59,852 bases of DNA from Sporosarcina sp. BP05 (GCF_014282005.1 NZ_JACFTD010000020.1:1-59852); one strand, 5' to 3'. Numbered from the stretch's first letter, positions 1 to 11,042 are shown. The notes: a model not told the origin generated them from the letters alone. Made by a program: numbers and translations.

Positions 1-619
1 TATTCCATGTTGAAAAACTTATACTTTTCTTCACGTCTGTTGATTAACCAAATGCAACAAGCAAATAACTTGATCACACACTGTGTGCTACGTTTATAGC
101 TGCATTTGGATTACTTTGGATTGAACGACTACTATACCGTTATCGAGTTGTCTGGATGTGTAGGGATGCGACTTTGTCGCATCCCTACACATTTTTTTGG
201 TCAACGTATGGTGGTCCTTCATCTGACGCGCTCCAAATACAAAAGTACACGTAATAGTGCTGAAGCTTTTTGGGACGAAAGAATAGTTGGCTTCTTAACT
301 GGAGAAAAGCCGCCAAAGATGCAATTTTGGCGGCTGAATCCTTCTTTATAGCATTTCCTTCTCAATTTTAAGGGAGTGTCACTTTCTATATGGCGTCATA
401 CTGTTACTCGTAATAGCTTTGCCAAATTAAGCAAGAAAGGCATTATTATAAGCGGTATAGTGCCCGAACATTCAATTATTTCGACATAGGATACTAGTTT
501 CCCTTTATAGTTATTTGGATCCTTTTTTTACCGTTAAACACTCGATTTTTCAGCAGATAAGGTAACTTATATAAATAAAAACTATTCTTTTCACCATCAT
601 CGAAACAACGATTGCCTGT
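1..619. other. Gene-free left end
   Basis: No convincing gene is seen. The stretch holds one strong terminator hairpin (156-198) and a weaker 10-bp hairpin (308-317 with 326-335, AGCCGCCAAA and its complement) that lacks a T tract. An 81-codon open frame at 106-351 runs straight through both hairpins, has no ribosome binding site and has low-complexity residue use, so I do not call it. Confidence 0.6.
156..198 (+). terminator. Strong intrinsic terminator
   Basis: A perfect 17-bp stem (156-172 with 176-192) has a 3-nt TTT loop and is followed by seven Ts. It probably ends a plus-strand transcript that enters from left of the window. No gene is visible before it here. Confidence 0.8.
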
Positions 620-1210
620 TTATTTCCCTACAATATACGTCTTCAGAAGGGCAATACGCTCTCGCAAAACCAATTTTGCAGCTACTACTTTCGGTGTTTC
701 GGCCGACACAGCATCTGAATCGAGATCAAGGTTAACCGCAATTTTCCGCGCTCTAGCAAGGTGATAATCACTTGTAATGATTGTGACCGATTGAATTTCA
801 GACGGCAATAACTTTTTCGAAAATAGTATATTTTCATAAGTTGAGGTAGATGCTGTTTCTAAAATAAGCCGTCCCTCAGCGATGCCATTCTCCGTTAAAA
901 ACCGTCTCATCGCTTCCGCTTCGCTAATAGGCTCATCCGAACCTTGCCCACCAGATAAGATCATGGTCACATGTGGATGTTCAGTGGCATACTGGAGCGC
1001 AGCATCCAAGCGATACTGCAAAGACAGCGACAGGGAATCTTTTTTCACTTTCGCACCGAGTATGATTGCATAGTCATTCGTACCATCTGCCGCCGGTTCC
1101 ACTCCCTCATCCATCCATTTTCCCGTTAACCACCACAAAAATAAACTAAAAATTGTAAGCACAATAGCACCAGCCATTGCTATTTTCTTCGATTTTTTCA
1201 ATACAATCAC
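620..1210 (-). CDS. YdcF/SanA-like DUF218 membrane protein
   Basis: This 196-residue protein has one N-terminal membrane helix (about residues 10-30) followed by a DUF218 domain. The family's typical segments are visible: DYAIILGAKV, the SGGQGSDEPISEAEAMRRFL stretch, ETASTSTYENILFSKKLL and TSDYHLARA. DUF218 proteins are linked to envelope and peptidoglycan precursor functions, but the biochemical role is unsettled. It is the last gene of the ABC operon: its GTG start directly follows the TGA of the ATPase gene, so translation is probably coupled. A TTG three codons later is an alternative start. The family call is firm; the function is unknown. Confidence 0.85.
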   Translation of the reverse strand: MIVLKKSKKIAMAGAIVLTIFSLFLWWLTGKWMDEGVEPAADGTNDYAIILGAKVKKDSLSLSLQYRLDAALQYATEHPHVTMILSGGQGSDEPISEAEAMRRFLTENGIAEGRLILETASTSTYENILFSKKLLPSEIQSVTIITSDYHLARARKIAVNLDLDSDAVSAETPKVVAAKLVLRERIALLKTYIVGK

Positions 1211-1885
1211 TCATTTCAACTGTTCTACGGAAATTTTATTCTCCATCAATAAATTCATATAAAACGGATCTTTTCCGATTGCATAAACTCGGTCGCAAAC
1301 GGTAGTGATTTCATCCATATCATGAGACGTATACATAATCATTTTCCCTTCATTTTTCGCCAGGCTATTCAAATACGAACCTATCTCCATTTTGGATTTT
1401 AGATCGATCCCAACTGTAGGTTCATCTAACAACAGGAAAGTCGGATCATGGAGCAGGCTGATTGCTAGGTTCAACTTCCTTTTCATACCGCCCGATAACG
1501 ATTGAACTCCTTCCTTCCAATGCGTCAATTGCATATCCAAACAAAGTTGTCGGCATTCCTCTTTTGTACGTTTTTTCCACGACAACTGTTCAAAAAACAG
1601 CATATTTTCTTCTACAGTGAATTCTTCCCAAATCGATATGTCTTGGGGAACATAACCGATTATCCGCCTGATTTCCTTCACATCATTCACATAAGAAAGT
1701 CCATCCAATTGAATGTCACCTTGTGTCGGCTGCATAACCGTCGCGAGTAGTTGAAGCAATGTTGATTTACCCGCACCATTTTCCCCAACAAGGCCGACAA
1801 TTTCGCCTGGTTTCATTTGAAAAGACACATTTTCTAAAACGGTCTTTTCCTTGTACTTTTTCTGTAACCCCGTTACGTTAAGCAT
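1211..1885 (-). CDS. ABC transporter ATP-binding protein
   Basis: This 224-residue ABC ATPase has Walker A (GENGAGKST), a Q-loop, the LSGGM signature and Walker B (LLLDEPT). I start it at the ATG at 1883-1885 because an AAGGAGG lies 8 nt upstream; the open frame extends 14 codons further without a signal. The start overlaps the end of the upstream permease gene by 8 nt. It presumably powers export by the two ABC-2 permeases of the same operon. The substrate is not evident; related sets often give antibiotic or bacteriocin resistance or move lipids. Confidence 0.93.
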   Translation of the reverse strand: MLNVTGLQKKYKEKTVLENVSFQMKPGEIVGLVGENGAGKSTLLQLLATVMQPTQGDIQLDGLSYVNDVKEIRRIIGYVPQDISIWEEFTVEENMLFFEQLSWKKRTKEECRQLCLDMQLTHWKEGVQSLSGGMKRKLNLAISLLHDPTFLLLDEPTVGIDLKSKMEIGSYLNSLAKNEGKMIMYTSHDMDEITTVCDRVYAIGKDPFYMNLLMENKISVEQLK

Positions 1886-3011
1886 TTGCCTTCCCTCCTT
1901 TATGGATCCAAACAGTGAGCAAGACAATCATAACGAAAAGCCATATCAGCGGTATCGTCCCTTTCAGTAACGAATGTACCGGACTTAATTCTTCAATCCA
2001 TGGCCACTTCCCCGTTAGCCCATCCACCGGTATGATTGACCCACCGATTACAATAAAAAGCAGTGCAATCCCAAGACCACTTATATAATACATAAATAAT
2101 TGCTTGTAGACGCTTGCGAGTAAAAACGCGAGCAAGATTATCGTCAACCGAAAAGCGAAAAGTGAAATCAGCACTCGGATTGTCAATGCTTCGCGGAATA
2201 ATGACGAGAAGAGAAATGCCGTGACGAGATCCATTAGGAAAATGATGACTGTAAAATACAACAACGATCCACATGCATACTTTTTAAAAGAGATTTCCGT
2301 GAATAACCAGCGCTGGCGCATCGATGGTCGATTTTCTTTCAGCATCCAGTCGAACAGGAAAAATGTCGTGATGACTGCGAAAAATGCCCAAACACCCCAG
2401 GCTTTCAGTAACGGTAACGCATGTTCTTCAGCGGTTTTACTCTTTTCATAATAGGTAAAACTCGATTGGAGCAACGCTCCACTTCTTTGTCTCTCACGAC
2501 TACTAGCAATAATTTCTTCATAATTCCATTCATCTTCCATACCATATTCTAAGAACAATTGTTTGATAACAAAAGCCGCTTTTGAACGGGCCGCGTCTTG
2601 TTGGGCATAGGACGTAATCGTTTCGACGACCGATTGATAAGCGAAAGACCGATTGGAAGAGTATGCCTCGATTAGCTGATTTCGCCGGTTTTCAAGTATA
2701 TTATTCTCATAGCCCTCGCGAATAACGAACACACTATCCAGCTCATGCTGTTCGAGTTTATGTAGTGCTCCATCCAAGGACATGAACTGGATATGGAGAA
2801 GTTCCGTATTCGCGATATTATCGACTAGATGAGCTGCCATTTCAGTCTGTTCCTCAACTACAAGTGCTATCGGCACCCTAGTCTCCTCTTGCCAAGTCTC
2901 AACCCCTTGCATAATTAGCACCGTCATAACAATTGGAATAATTATCCAACACAATTGACTTCTCCACTCCTTCTTCAAACGCATCCAGCGGATAAATACA
3001 ACATTCTTCAC
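1878..3011 (-). CDS. ABC-2 type permease
   Basis: This 377-residue membrane protein has one N-terminal helix, a large extracytoplasmic segment (about residues 45-185) and five or six helices in the C-terminal half, the layout of ABC2_membrane_3 permeases. The start is GTG at 3009-3011, behind a GAGGTGG 6 nt upstream and overlapping the previous gene's stop as GTGA. The tight overlaps on both sides show one transcriptional unit. It probably dimerises with the paralogous permease encoded just upstream. Confidence 0.88.
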   Translation of the reverse strand: MKNVVFIRWMRLKKEWRSQLCWIIIPIVMTVLIMQGVETWQEETRVPIALVVEEQTEMAAHLVDNIANTELLHIQFMSLDGALHKLEQHELDSVFVIREGYENNILENRRNQLIEAYSSNRSFAYQSVVETITSYAQQDAARSKAAFVIKQLFLEYGMEDEWNYEEIIASSRERQRSGALLQSSFTYYEKSKTAEEHALPLLKAWGVWAFFAVITTFFLFDWMLKENRPSMRQRWLFTEISFKKYACGSLLYFTVIIFLMDLVTAFLFSSLFREALTIRVLISLFAFRLTIILLAFLLASVYKQLFMYYISGLGIALLFIVIGGSIIPVDGLTGKWPWIEELSPVHSLLKGTIPLIWLFVMIVLLTVWIHKGGKANA

Positions 3012-4246
3012 CGGATCCACCTCTCTTTTCCGACTGTTGATAGCCAAAGTAAGAGTAGTCCGATAGTAGCAAGGACCGTCAGCGTTGTGAAGTTCGCATA
3101 GTTTCGTCCTTCTAATACAATATCAATCATCCAATTCAAGCTAATGTATGAAAAGATATACGGTAAAACACCTTGAATCCCTTGTGGAAAGTAAAGAGTC
3201 GGTATAACTGCACCACTTGTAAAAATCAGTAGAAAGGTATAGAGGCTTTGTAATAAAAGAACGACTTTCCGAGATGAAATCAAAACATCAATTAACGCTA
3301 TGCCTACTAAAAATAACAGGGCATAAAGAATAGTGAACAAGCCCAATCGTAAATAATCAGTGAGAAATAGTTCAAATCCAACAAACTTATTTATGATGAA
3401 AAATGCTACTGCCGCAACGACAAGGCTATATCCTAAAGAGACAAGAATTCTTGCTAGGATACGTTGCCACATGGTTACACCGAACAATTTCATCCGAATG
3501 AGCATCGAGGAATGCTCTTCTTTCCCTAAAACAGTATAGATAGCGAAAAGCCAGACTGACATAATTATTAACCAGCCCGATAATATGTAATAGTGAGTCG
3601 GAGAAGACGTCGCCACATTTGTAATCACTTCTTCATCAAGTAACTTATCTTTTCCAAGTGTGTACAAACTGAAATCCATAAACTGTTGAAACATCATTTT
3701 TTGGCGTTCTTCTTCTGGCATATCGGTTTTCTTTGCGTACTCATTGATAGTCAGAATAGTCGACTGGGCCACGGCAATGTAGCGCATCATGCTTTCTACT
3801 AACTCTTTCACAAGAAAACTATCTGTTGAACGCGCTGGATTTCCAACAATCGGGATCGTCACGGACTCACCTTCATACAAATCCTCCGTAAACCCGCTTG
3901 GAAATGTAAAATAGGTACTTATTTCATTTTGCGCCATCAGCTTTTCAGCATTGTCCTTCGATATCGACATAAATTGGATGAATTGATTATGCGAGGCCCT
4001 TTCTTCCAGTAGCCCGCTAAACAGCATCGTTTCCTGCGTTCTGTCTTCATCAACCAAAGCCACCCGGATTGGCGAATCTTCTTTGGGTAGCAGTAAACCA
4101 GCCAGCAGGAGCAACAGTGAGCCTATCAAAATAATTGGAAATAGAAAAAGAAGAAGAAGTGTCGCCCACTTCTTCTTCAACTGTTTATTATATTGACGCA
4201 TGAAAAATAGTATTCTTCTAATGGACAGCAAAATGGTCACTTCCAT
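3008..4246 (-). CDS. ABC-2 type permease
   Basis: This 412-residue paralogue is the first gene of the four-gene operon. It has an N-terminal helix rich in Leu and Ile, a long outer segment and a helical C-terminal half. The start is uncertain. I take the ATG at 4246 with a modest AAGGCG upstream; an ATG at 4201 would remove 15 residues. Frames extending further upstream run into the dispersed repeat at 4271-4498 and are rejected. Confidence 0.85.
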   Translation of the reverse strand: MEVTILLSIRRILFFMRQYNKQLKKKWATLLLLFLFPIILIGSLLLLLAGLLLPKEDSPIRVALVDEDRTQETMLFSGLLEERASHNQFIQFMSISKDNAEKLMAQNEISTYFTFPSGFTEDLYEGESVTIPIVGNPARSTDSFLVKELVESMMRYIAVAQSTILTINEYAKKTDMPEEERQKMMFQQFMDFSLYTLGKDKLLDEEVITNVATSSPTHYYILSGWLIIMSVWLFAIYTVLGKEEHSSMLIRMKLFGVTMWQRILARILVSLGYSLVVAAVAFFIINKFVGFELFLTDYLRLGLFTILYALLFLVGIALIDVLISSRKVVLLLQSLYTFLLIFTSGAVIPTLYFPQGIQGVLPYIFSYISLNWMIDIVLEGRNYANFTTLTVLATIGLLLLWLSTVGKERWIR

Positions 4247-4299
4247 TCTATCAATTTCGCCTTGGCGTAATTGCGTCCAGATTTTGAATCGAGCTTGTG

Positions 4300-4443
4300 C
4301 CTGCAGGACGCAGGTATGCAACCTTTGCCGCAGGATGCGGCGAACTTGGGTTGCCTTTTAACACCATTCAAAATCTGTGATATCCGCCGGAGGCTTTGGG
4401 CCAACAGGATGTTGGTTACTCCGGCGTTGCCGCAGGACGCGGC
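4300..4443 (+). repeat. AGGAY-loop hairpin repeat, locus A
   Basis: Four 15-nt hairpins each have a 5-bp stem and a 5-nt AGGAC or AGGAT loop: 4300-4314 (stem CCTGC/GCAGG), 4327-4341 (GCCGC/GCGGC), 4401-4415 (CCAAC/GTTGG) and 4429-4443 (GCCGC/GCGGC). They form two pairs with start-to-start spacings of 27 and 28 nt. Stem sequences differ but stay complementary. The same module recurs at 14566-14695 (reverse) and 45004-45045. Confidence 0.75.
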
Positions 4444-4464
4444 GATCTTAGCCAGAGTTCTACA

Positions 4465-4494
4465 ATTTAGCCGGGGTTTGAACCCCGGCTAAAT
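4465..4494 (-). terminator. Strong hairpin after the 4499-6070 gene
   Basis: A perfect 14-bp stem (4465-4478 with 4481-4494) with a 2-nt spacer lies 4 nt beyond the stop of the minus-strand gene at 4499-6070. There is no T tract, so it may act as a 3' stabilising hairpin rather than a true intrinsic terminator. Confidence 0.55.
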
Positions 4495-4498
4495 GAAG

Positions 4499-6070
4499 TT
4501 AAAACCCGCCTATTTCACCCTGTAAATCTTCCATAAACCCAAACACCCAATCTTGGACTTTTACCATAGCTTCTTCAGTAAACGCTTCTAATTCATCTTT
4601 ATTCATTTTACCAATATTCACTGTGCCACCTGTTTCTACTGGCATATCTACTTTTTTCACAACTTTTCCTTGTTGCTTTAAAATCAAATTGAACATATTA
4701 ACGCCCATTGACTCTTCACTGAAAGTAAATTCATGCTTCGCTTTCATTGAATCACTTTCGTGTGTAGCGCTACCTTTCCAAATAACGGCAGGATCCAAAT
4801 CCCCATCTGTAAAGCCAAATGAACGAGTGAATGTTCTTTTCTTATCTTTTAGTTGTTCTTTTCCTTTATAGATGAATTTCATATCATCCATCGTCAACGT
4901 AATGGAATCAATTGCTTTTTGATCTTTCCAGCTTAAATCGCCTTTGATTTTCACAAAGTTTTCATCTCCGAAGGAATCTTCTACGCCAAATGTGAAGTCC
5001 CATTTTTGCCCTGCTTTCTCTAGCAATTGAATTCCGCTAATCATTAACGTATCGACATCAGTCTTATCTTCACCCACACCCATTGCGAATTCACGTTTCA
5101 CAATTTTGTTTGAATGGTGCCAGATTGTAGATTGCAATCCGTTAGGAAGTTTAATGGAATCCACGCCTACAATCGCTTCATCAAGCCCATCTTCAAAGCC
5201 ATCCATAAGCGTTGCAATTTCATTATCGGAAGTATCCCCAGCAAATGAAGTAAGTGTCAGTTGCTCTTTCAGTATAGTTTTAAGTTTTTCATCCTTTTTC
5301 GCTTTTTCCAATAAATTTTTCAGTAATGTTTTAACTTGTTGTTCTGTAAGATCCAACTTGACTTTTTTTGTTTTCATTTTTTTATCAAACACAGTAAGTT
5401 CTTCTTTTTCACTCGTAAATGCCTCTTCAGGAATCTCTTTAATGAAATACGCTATATATTCTTTTTCGACATATGTACGAGATTCTTCCGTCATCGAAAA
5501 GCCGTCTTCGAATAGTTGGGATAGACCAAGATTTTCATTTCCTTCATAATCTGGATCGGTTTCTCGCATTAATTTCCCAAAATCCTTATCGTCGAAGCGA
5601 ATCAGTCCATCCATGAATGGAAATGAAGCCACTAGTTTCTCAGTTGTCACAAAAACCGAACCAAAGTTCATGTTAACGCTACCTAGTTCTCCCCTAAGAT
5701 CCACTTCCAACTCTTTCTTGACTGGATCATAGACTTGTTTACTGGAAATTTTAGCGCTATTGACAATGCTTTGTACTTGTTGCATTTCATAGTCAACGGA
5801 TGGTTCATTCCATTCGCCAGATAGGTCAAAATTCGTTTCAACCGGCTTTTCCTTTTGAACTTCCAACCACCTTAGTTCGTTCTTATAGCGGTCTTCAAAG
5901 ATAGTCCCCACTAGTTTAAACGTTTCTGCTTCTGCTAAAAAATATTGTACTTTCGGTGATTTATTCACCAAAAGAAATGCCGACACGCTGCCGCCTACAG
6001 TGACCAATAAAGTTAATACAATAATCATTAATAACTTTGGTGACTTTTTTTTCACAACTTTCTCTTCCAT
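4499..6070 (-). CDS. Membrane-anchored extracytoplasmic protein (DUF6583-like?)
   Basis: This 523-residue protein has a lysine-rich N-terminus and one membrane helix (about residues 13-35). The remaining ~480 residues are hydrophilic, predicted to lie outside, and rich in Lys, Glu, Asp and Phe. It has no cysteines suggesting lipidation and no enzymatic motif I recognise. It resembles the Bacillales DUF6583 type from memory, which I cannot check. The start ATG has GGAGGAG upstream. It is monocistronic, between argG's terminator and a strong hairpin at 4465-4494. Confidence 0.75.
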   Translation of the reverse strand: MEEKVVKKKSPKLLMIIVLTLLVTVGGSVSAFLLVNKSPKVQYFLAEAETFKLVGTIFEDRYKNELRWLEVQKEKPVETNFDLSGEWNEPSVDYEMQQVQSIVNSAKISSKQVYDPVKKELEVDLRGELGSVNMNFGSVFVTTEKLVASFPFMDGLIRFDDKDFGKLMRETDPDYEGNENLGLSQLFEDGFSMTEESRTYVEKEYIAYFIKEIPEEAFTSEKEELTVFDKKMKTKKVKLDLTEQQVKTLLKNLLEKAKKDEKLKTILKEQLTLTSFAGDTSDNEIATLMDGFEDGLDEAIVGVDSIKLPNGLQSTIWHHSNKIVKREFAMGVGEDKTDVDTLMISGIQLLEKAGQKWDFTFGVEDSFGDENFVKIKGDLSWKDQKAIDSITLTMDDMKFIYKGKEQLKDKKRTFTRSFGFTDGDLDPAVIWKGSATHESDSMKAKHEFTFSEESMGVNMFNLILKQQGKVVKKVDMPVETGGTVNIGKMNKDELEAFTEEAMVKVQDWVFGFMEDLQGEIGGF

Positions 6071-6262
6071 GCAATTCTCCTCCTAAATTTGAATCGTGAA
6101 CTAGAAAAATTTCGCTGAAGTTGAATTTTTTTCATATTCACATTTTTTCATACTATCACAGTCTATGTCTTTACTCAAAAAATAGTTGGTAAAATTCACC
6201 TTTTTAAGCAATTGATGATATCCGACTAGTCTCCCCTTTACACCAAAAGAATCATACAACTC

Positions 6263-6295
6263 AAAAAACCATCTACCATTAAAGAGTAGATGGTT
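6263..6295 (-). terminator. argG terminator
   Basis: A 10-bp stem (6267-6276 with 6286-6295) is followed on the minus strand by a run of six Ts. It lies 18 nt past the argG stop. Confidence 0.85.
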
Positions 6296-6312
6296 CTTTG
6301 AATGGATGGTTC

Positions 6313-7521
6313 TTACTTTTTCACTGTTTGCTTCTTGTTTACCATGCTGTGCACTTCTGTAGGCAATCCCCAAAGCTTAATGAACCCAACAGCTGCCGAT
6401 TGGTCAAACGAGTCATCAGACGTATACGTTGCAAGGTTCATGTCATAAAGTGAATTTGGTGATTTTCTGCCTTCTACAAGCGCATGCCCTTTGAATAGCT
6501 TCACGCGTACTGTTCCATTGACGTATTGCTGTGTTTCTTTGATGAACGCTTCTAATGCATCTCTAAGTGGCGAGAACCACAGGCCATTATAAATTAACTC
6601 ACTCAATTTTTGTGAAATGATTGGTTTGAAATGAGCCAACTCTTTAACAAGTGTCAGATCTTCCATTTCCTTATGTGCCTTCAGCAAGATAATTGCTCCC
6701 GGACATTCATACACTTCACGCGACTTGATACCTACAAGACGGTTTTCTACGTGGTCAATTCTTCCGACACCGTGTTTTCCGCCAATCTCATTTAGTTTCA
6801 GAATCAGTTCACTGAGTGGATACTGCTGACCATCAATACTGACTGGTACACCTTTTACAAAATCAATTTCAATGACATCGGACGTATCCGGCGCATTTTC
6901 AATAGAAACCGTAAGCCCGAATGCATCTTCAGGTGGTGCTGCCCAAGGATCTTCCAAGATTCCACACTCATTAGCACGTCCCCATAAGTTTTGGTCGACC
7001 GAATATGGGCTATCTAGGTCGATTGGAATCGGAATATTCTTTTCCTTCGCATAAGCAATTTCTTCTTCACGCGACCAACTCCACTCACGGACAGGAGCGA
7101 TGACTTCCAATGACGGATCCAGTGCTTTGATGGCAACTTCGAAACGTACTTGGTCATTCCCTTTTCCCGTACAGCCGTGTGCAACCGCTGTAGCATTTTC
7201 TTTATGCGCCACCTCAACAAGTTTTTTTGAAATAAGCGGACGTGAAAGCGCAGATACCAGAGGATACTTGTTTTCATAATAAGTTTGAGCTTGGAGTGAA
7301 AGCAACGCATACTCCTGTGCGAATTCCTCTTTCGCATCAATTACATAACTATTTACAGCTCCAACCTGCAACGCCTTCGCCTGGATGAAGTCCAAGTCTT
7401 TTCCTTCTCCGACGTCTAGACAAACCGCCACTACATCGTACCCTTGTTCTGTTAGCCACTGTACTGCTACAGAGGTATCTAGTCCACCTGAATATGCTAA
7501 AACCACTTTTTTCTTAGCCAT
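6313..7521 (-). CDS. argG: Argininosuccinate synthase
   Basis: The enzyme ligates citrulline and aspartate with ATP to argininosuccinate, the penultimate step of arginine synthesis, in the cytoplasm. The 402-residue protein has the PP-loop AYSGGLDTS near its N-terminus and the family segments [15 protein letters not shown] and [11 protein letters not shown] start it at MAKKK (ATG at 7519-7521) with AAGGGG 9 nt upstream; the longer frame adds 11 unlikely residues. Unlike many Bacillales, argH is not next to it: the gene has its own terminator. Two ARG-box-like sites at 7549-7584 suggest ArgR/AhrC control. Confidence 0.97.
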   Translation of the reverse strand: MAKKKVVLAYSGGLDTSVAVQWLTEQGYDVVAVCLDVGEGKDLDFIQAKALQVGAVNSYVIDAKEEFAQEYALLSLQAQTYYENKYPLVSALSRPLISKKLVEVAHKENATAVAHGCTGKGNDQVRFEVAIKALDPSLEVIAPVREWSWSREEEIAYAKEKNIPIPIDLDSPYSVDQNLWGRANECGILEDPWAAPPEDAFGLTVSIENAPDTSDVIEIDFVKGVPVSIDGQQYPLSELILKLNEIGGKHGVGRIDHVENRLVGIKSREVYECPGAIILLKAHKEMEDLTLVKELAHFKPIISQKLSELIYNGLWFSPLRDALEAFIKETQQYVNGTVRVKLFKGHALVEGRKSPNSLYDMNLATYTSDDSFDQSAAVGFIKLWGLPTEVHSMVNKKQTVKK

Positions 7522-7548
7522 AATTAAAATCCCCTTCCATTCAATCGG

Positions 7549-7584
7549 GTGCATGTTTATTCAGTAATTTGTATTTTTATAATA
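7549..7584 (-). promoter_or_regulatory. Tandem ARG-box-like operators of argG
   Basis: On the minus strand, CTGAATAAACATGCAC (about 7549-7564) fits the ArgR/AhrC half-site pattern TGnATwwwwATnCA. A weaker match, ATaaaaATaCA, lies just upstream (about 7568-7584). They sit 28-63 nt before the argG start. Binding by ArgR is inferred from this match and the gene's pathway. Confidence 0.55.
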
Positions 7585-7632
7585 ACATATTTTCAAATTA
7601 ACACAATAGTTTTGTTTGAGTTTTTTCGAATT

Positions 7633-7671
7633 AAAAAAGAGTACACAATTTTTAGCCTGTGTACTCTTTTT
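7633..7671 (-). terminator. gdhA terminator
   Basis: A 14-bp stem (7634-7647 with 7658-7671) is followed on the minus strand by a T run. It lies 18 nt past the gdhA stop. The As and Ts on both sides could let it work on both strands. Confidence 0.85.
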
Positions 7672-7688
7672 ATGGGACTGTCATAAGC

Positions 7689-9396
<1,708 letters not shown>

Positions 9397-9537
9397 ATGA
9401 GATTTAAAAAGATACTCCGTACATTTATCGGTGCGAATATAACGCTACTGGCGACTTTCGTTTTCCTACCTGTTTTACTTTTCAATCCGGATGTAGAATT
9501 TCTGACGAGTTTCATCAATTATATCAATAAAGAGTAA
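9397..9537 (+). CDS. 46-residue single-span membrane peptide
   Basis: This short gene starts at ATG with GAAGG 8-9 nt upstream and ends at TAA just before a strong terminator (9553-9589). The peptide begins MRFKKILRTFIG and has one hydrophobic segment (about residues 11-31, with LLATFVFLPVLL) and a short polar tail ending YINKE. The basic N-terminus puts it inside by the positive-inside rule. No family is recognised. The RBS, the good codons and the terminator directly behind it support a real gene. Confidence 0.6.
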   Translation: MRFKKILRTFIGANITLLATFVFLPVLLFNPDVEFLTSFINYINKE

Positions 9538-9552
9538 TTAAATTGACAAAAC

Positions 9553-9589
9553 GAACCGCTAGTGCTCAGGCACTGCGGTTCATTTTTTT
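9553..9589. terminator. Bidirectional terminator
   Basis: GAACCGC pairs with GCGGTTC, with an inner AGTGC/GCACT stem (9553-9565 with 9570-9581), followed by seven Ts on the plus strand. It can end both the 46-residue peptide gene and the convergent spore hydrolase gene. Confidence 0.8.
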
Positions 9590-10871
9590 AGGTGATTTTC
9601 CGGATTGTAAAGTTGTCTTCTAATAATAACCAGTTTTGTGGGAAAGCCAAACCAAGTTTCCAATACATCATACCGCGTAAGTTGAACTGTTTGATCAAGT
9701 CAAATTTAGCTTGGATACTACGTGCGTCTTCAAACCAAACTTCATGCTGTACCCCTGCATCTGTGTACTTGAAATGCGGCGCCTGCGCAACATAGTCGTA
9801 TTTGATATCAACTTCTCTTTCTGCCGCAATCGCTAGTGCCTGCTGAGGGCTTAATGCTTTGGCAGCAGATCCACCTTGGCTCGGATAAGGTGTCGACCAA
9901 TCATAACCGTATAGATTTTGACCCAAGAATATTTTTCCACTTGGGATTTGACTGACGGCATACTCGACGACGTTTCGAACAGGGCCTATTGGACTGACTG
10001 CTTGTGGATCGCTGTACGTATAACCCCACTCATATGTCATTAGTGAAACGAAATCCACAATCTCCCCGTGCGCACGATAATCATGAGCCCCGTAAATACC
10101 CGTCCTAACGTCACTTGTCATGGGTGCTAGTGCAGTCGAAATTGTAAATCCGGCTTGATGGAATCGATCTCTCGCATTACGCAGAAAACGATTATAAAGT
10201 TCACGGTCTTCTGGATGTAATAACTCAAAATCAAAATGAATGTCCTTATAACCCACCTCATTGGCAACTTGAATGAGATTGCCAAACAACCGATTTTGTG
10301 CAGCTTGATCCGTAAACAATACATGGGCAAGGTCTGCATTAAATGCAAAGTTTTCTAAATTACTTACAACAAGTGCATTTGCCGCTCCCGCAGCTTTTGC
10401 TATATTTGGCATATCATCAATCGAGGGTGCCTTCAATGACCCATCTCGTTGCGCTTCATAACTGAACATAGCTAGATACGTCAGTGCATCAACTCTTTGT
10501 TTAACTTCATCAATCATTACTTGAGTTACTGGAGTCCGCGGCTCTACATAGAGTAATGACTCAGCTTGCTTTTTCGGTTGCGGTGGAATATACAGACGCT
10601 GTCCAACACGTAAGTTTTGCGATGGGAATAGTCGATTAATTGTTGCAAGCTCATTTACTGTCAAACCGTACATTTGAGCAATGGAATAAAGTGACTGACC
10701 CGGCTGAACCCAGTGGTAGCTACCCGTAATCGGTATGACTAACGCTTGGCCTACAACGATACGTGATGGATCTGGCAGTTCATTAGCTTGTGCAATTTCT
10801 TGATAATTAATGCCATAAGCTTGGGCAATTCCATATAAACTTTGACCTTTTTGAACCACATGGATCTGCAT
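9588..10871 (-). CDS. LysM-GH18 spore cortex hydrolase (SleL/YaaH-like)
   Basis: This 427-residue protein has two N-terminal LysM peptidoglycan-binding repeats (about 1-46 and 50-95, each ending in an IPI or IPP segment) and a C-terminal GH18-type domain. The likely acidic catalytic motif is in DIHFDFELL. This architecture is that of SleL/YaaH, an N-acetylglucosaminidase of the germinating spore that acts on cortex fragments. No signal peptide is present, as usual for these coat-associated enzymes. An in-frame ATG three codons upstream is possible but sits only 3 nt from the AAAGG; the one used gives the typical MQIHVVQKG start. Confidence 0.9.
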   Translation of the reverse strand: MQIHVVQKGQSLYGIAQAYGINYQEIAQANELPDPSRIVVGQALVIPITGSYHWVQPGQSLYSIAQMYGLTVNELATINRLFPSQNLRVGQRLYIPPQPKKQAESLLYVEPRTPVTQVMIDEVKQRVDALTYLAMFSYEAQRDGSLKAPSIDDMPNIAKAAGAANALVVSNLENFAFNADLAHVLFTDQAAQNRLFGNLIQVANEVGYKDIHFDFELLHPEDRELYNRFLRNARDRFHQAGFTISTALAPMTSDVRTGIYGAHDYRAHGEIVDFVSLMTYEWGYTYSDPQAVSPIGPVRNVVEYAVSQIPSGKIFLGQNLYGYDWSTPYPSQGGSAAKALSPQQALAIAAEREVDIKYDYVAQAPHFKYTDAGVQHEVWFEDARSIQAKFDLIKQFNLRGMMYWKLGLAFPQNWLLLEDNFTIRKIT

Positions 10872-11042
10872 ACTTATCATCTGCCTTTCATTAATAAAAA
10901 TGTCCTCTACCCTAGACTATTTTTGCTAGAAGGAGATTATGCTTAGTTTGTTTTGATTTAACAATTTTCACGTATAGCTTCCACGCAAGCATCCATACTA
11001 TTGTTGATGAAAATCAATAACTATTAAGGAGGAGTTTATACA

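Noticed and set aside
106..351. 81-codon open frame at the left end
   Set aside because: It runs through a perfect terminator stem and a second hairpin, and has no ribosome binding site.
6101..6373. 90-codon frame downstream of argG
   Set aside because: It covers the argG terminator and the end of argG in another frame.
6872..7054. Plus-strand frames inside argG, gdhA, fruA, serA and other genes
   Set aside because: These are shadows of well-identified genes on the other strand.
10969..11003. Sigma-K promoter for the CotF-like gene (CATACTATT)
   Set aside because: The spacing to any AC -35 element is too long for a confident call.
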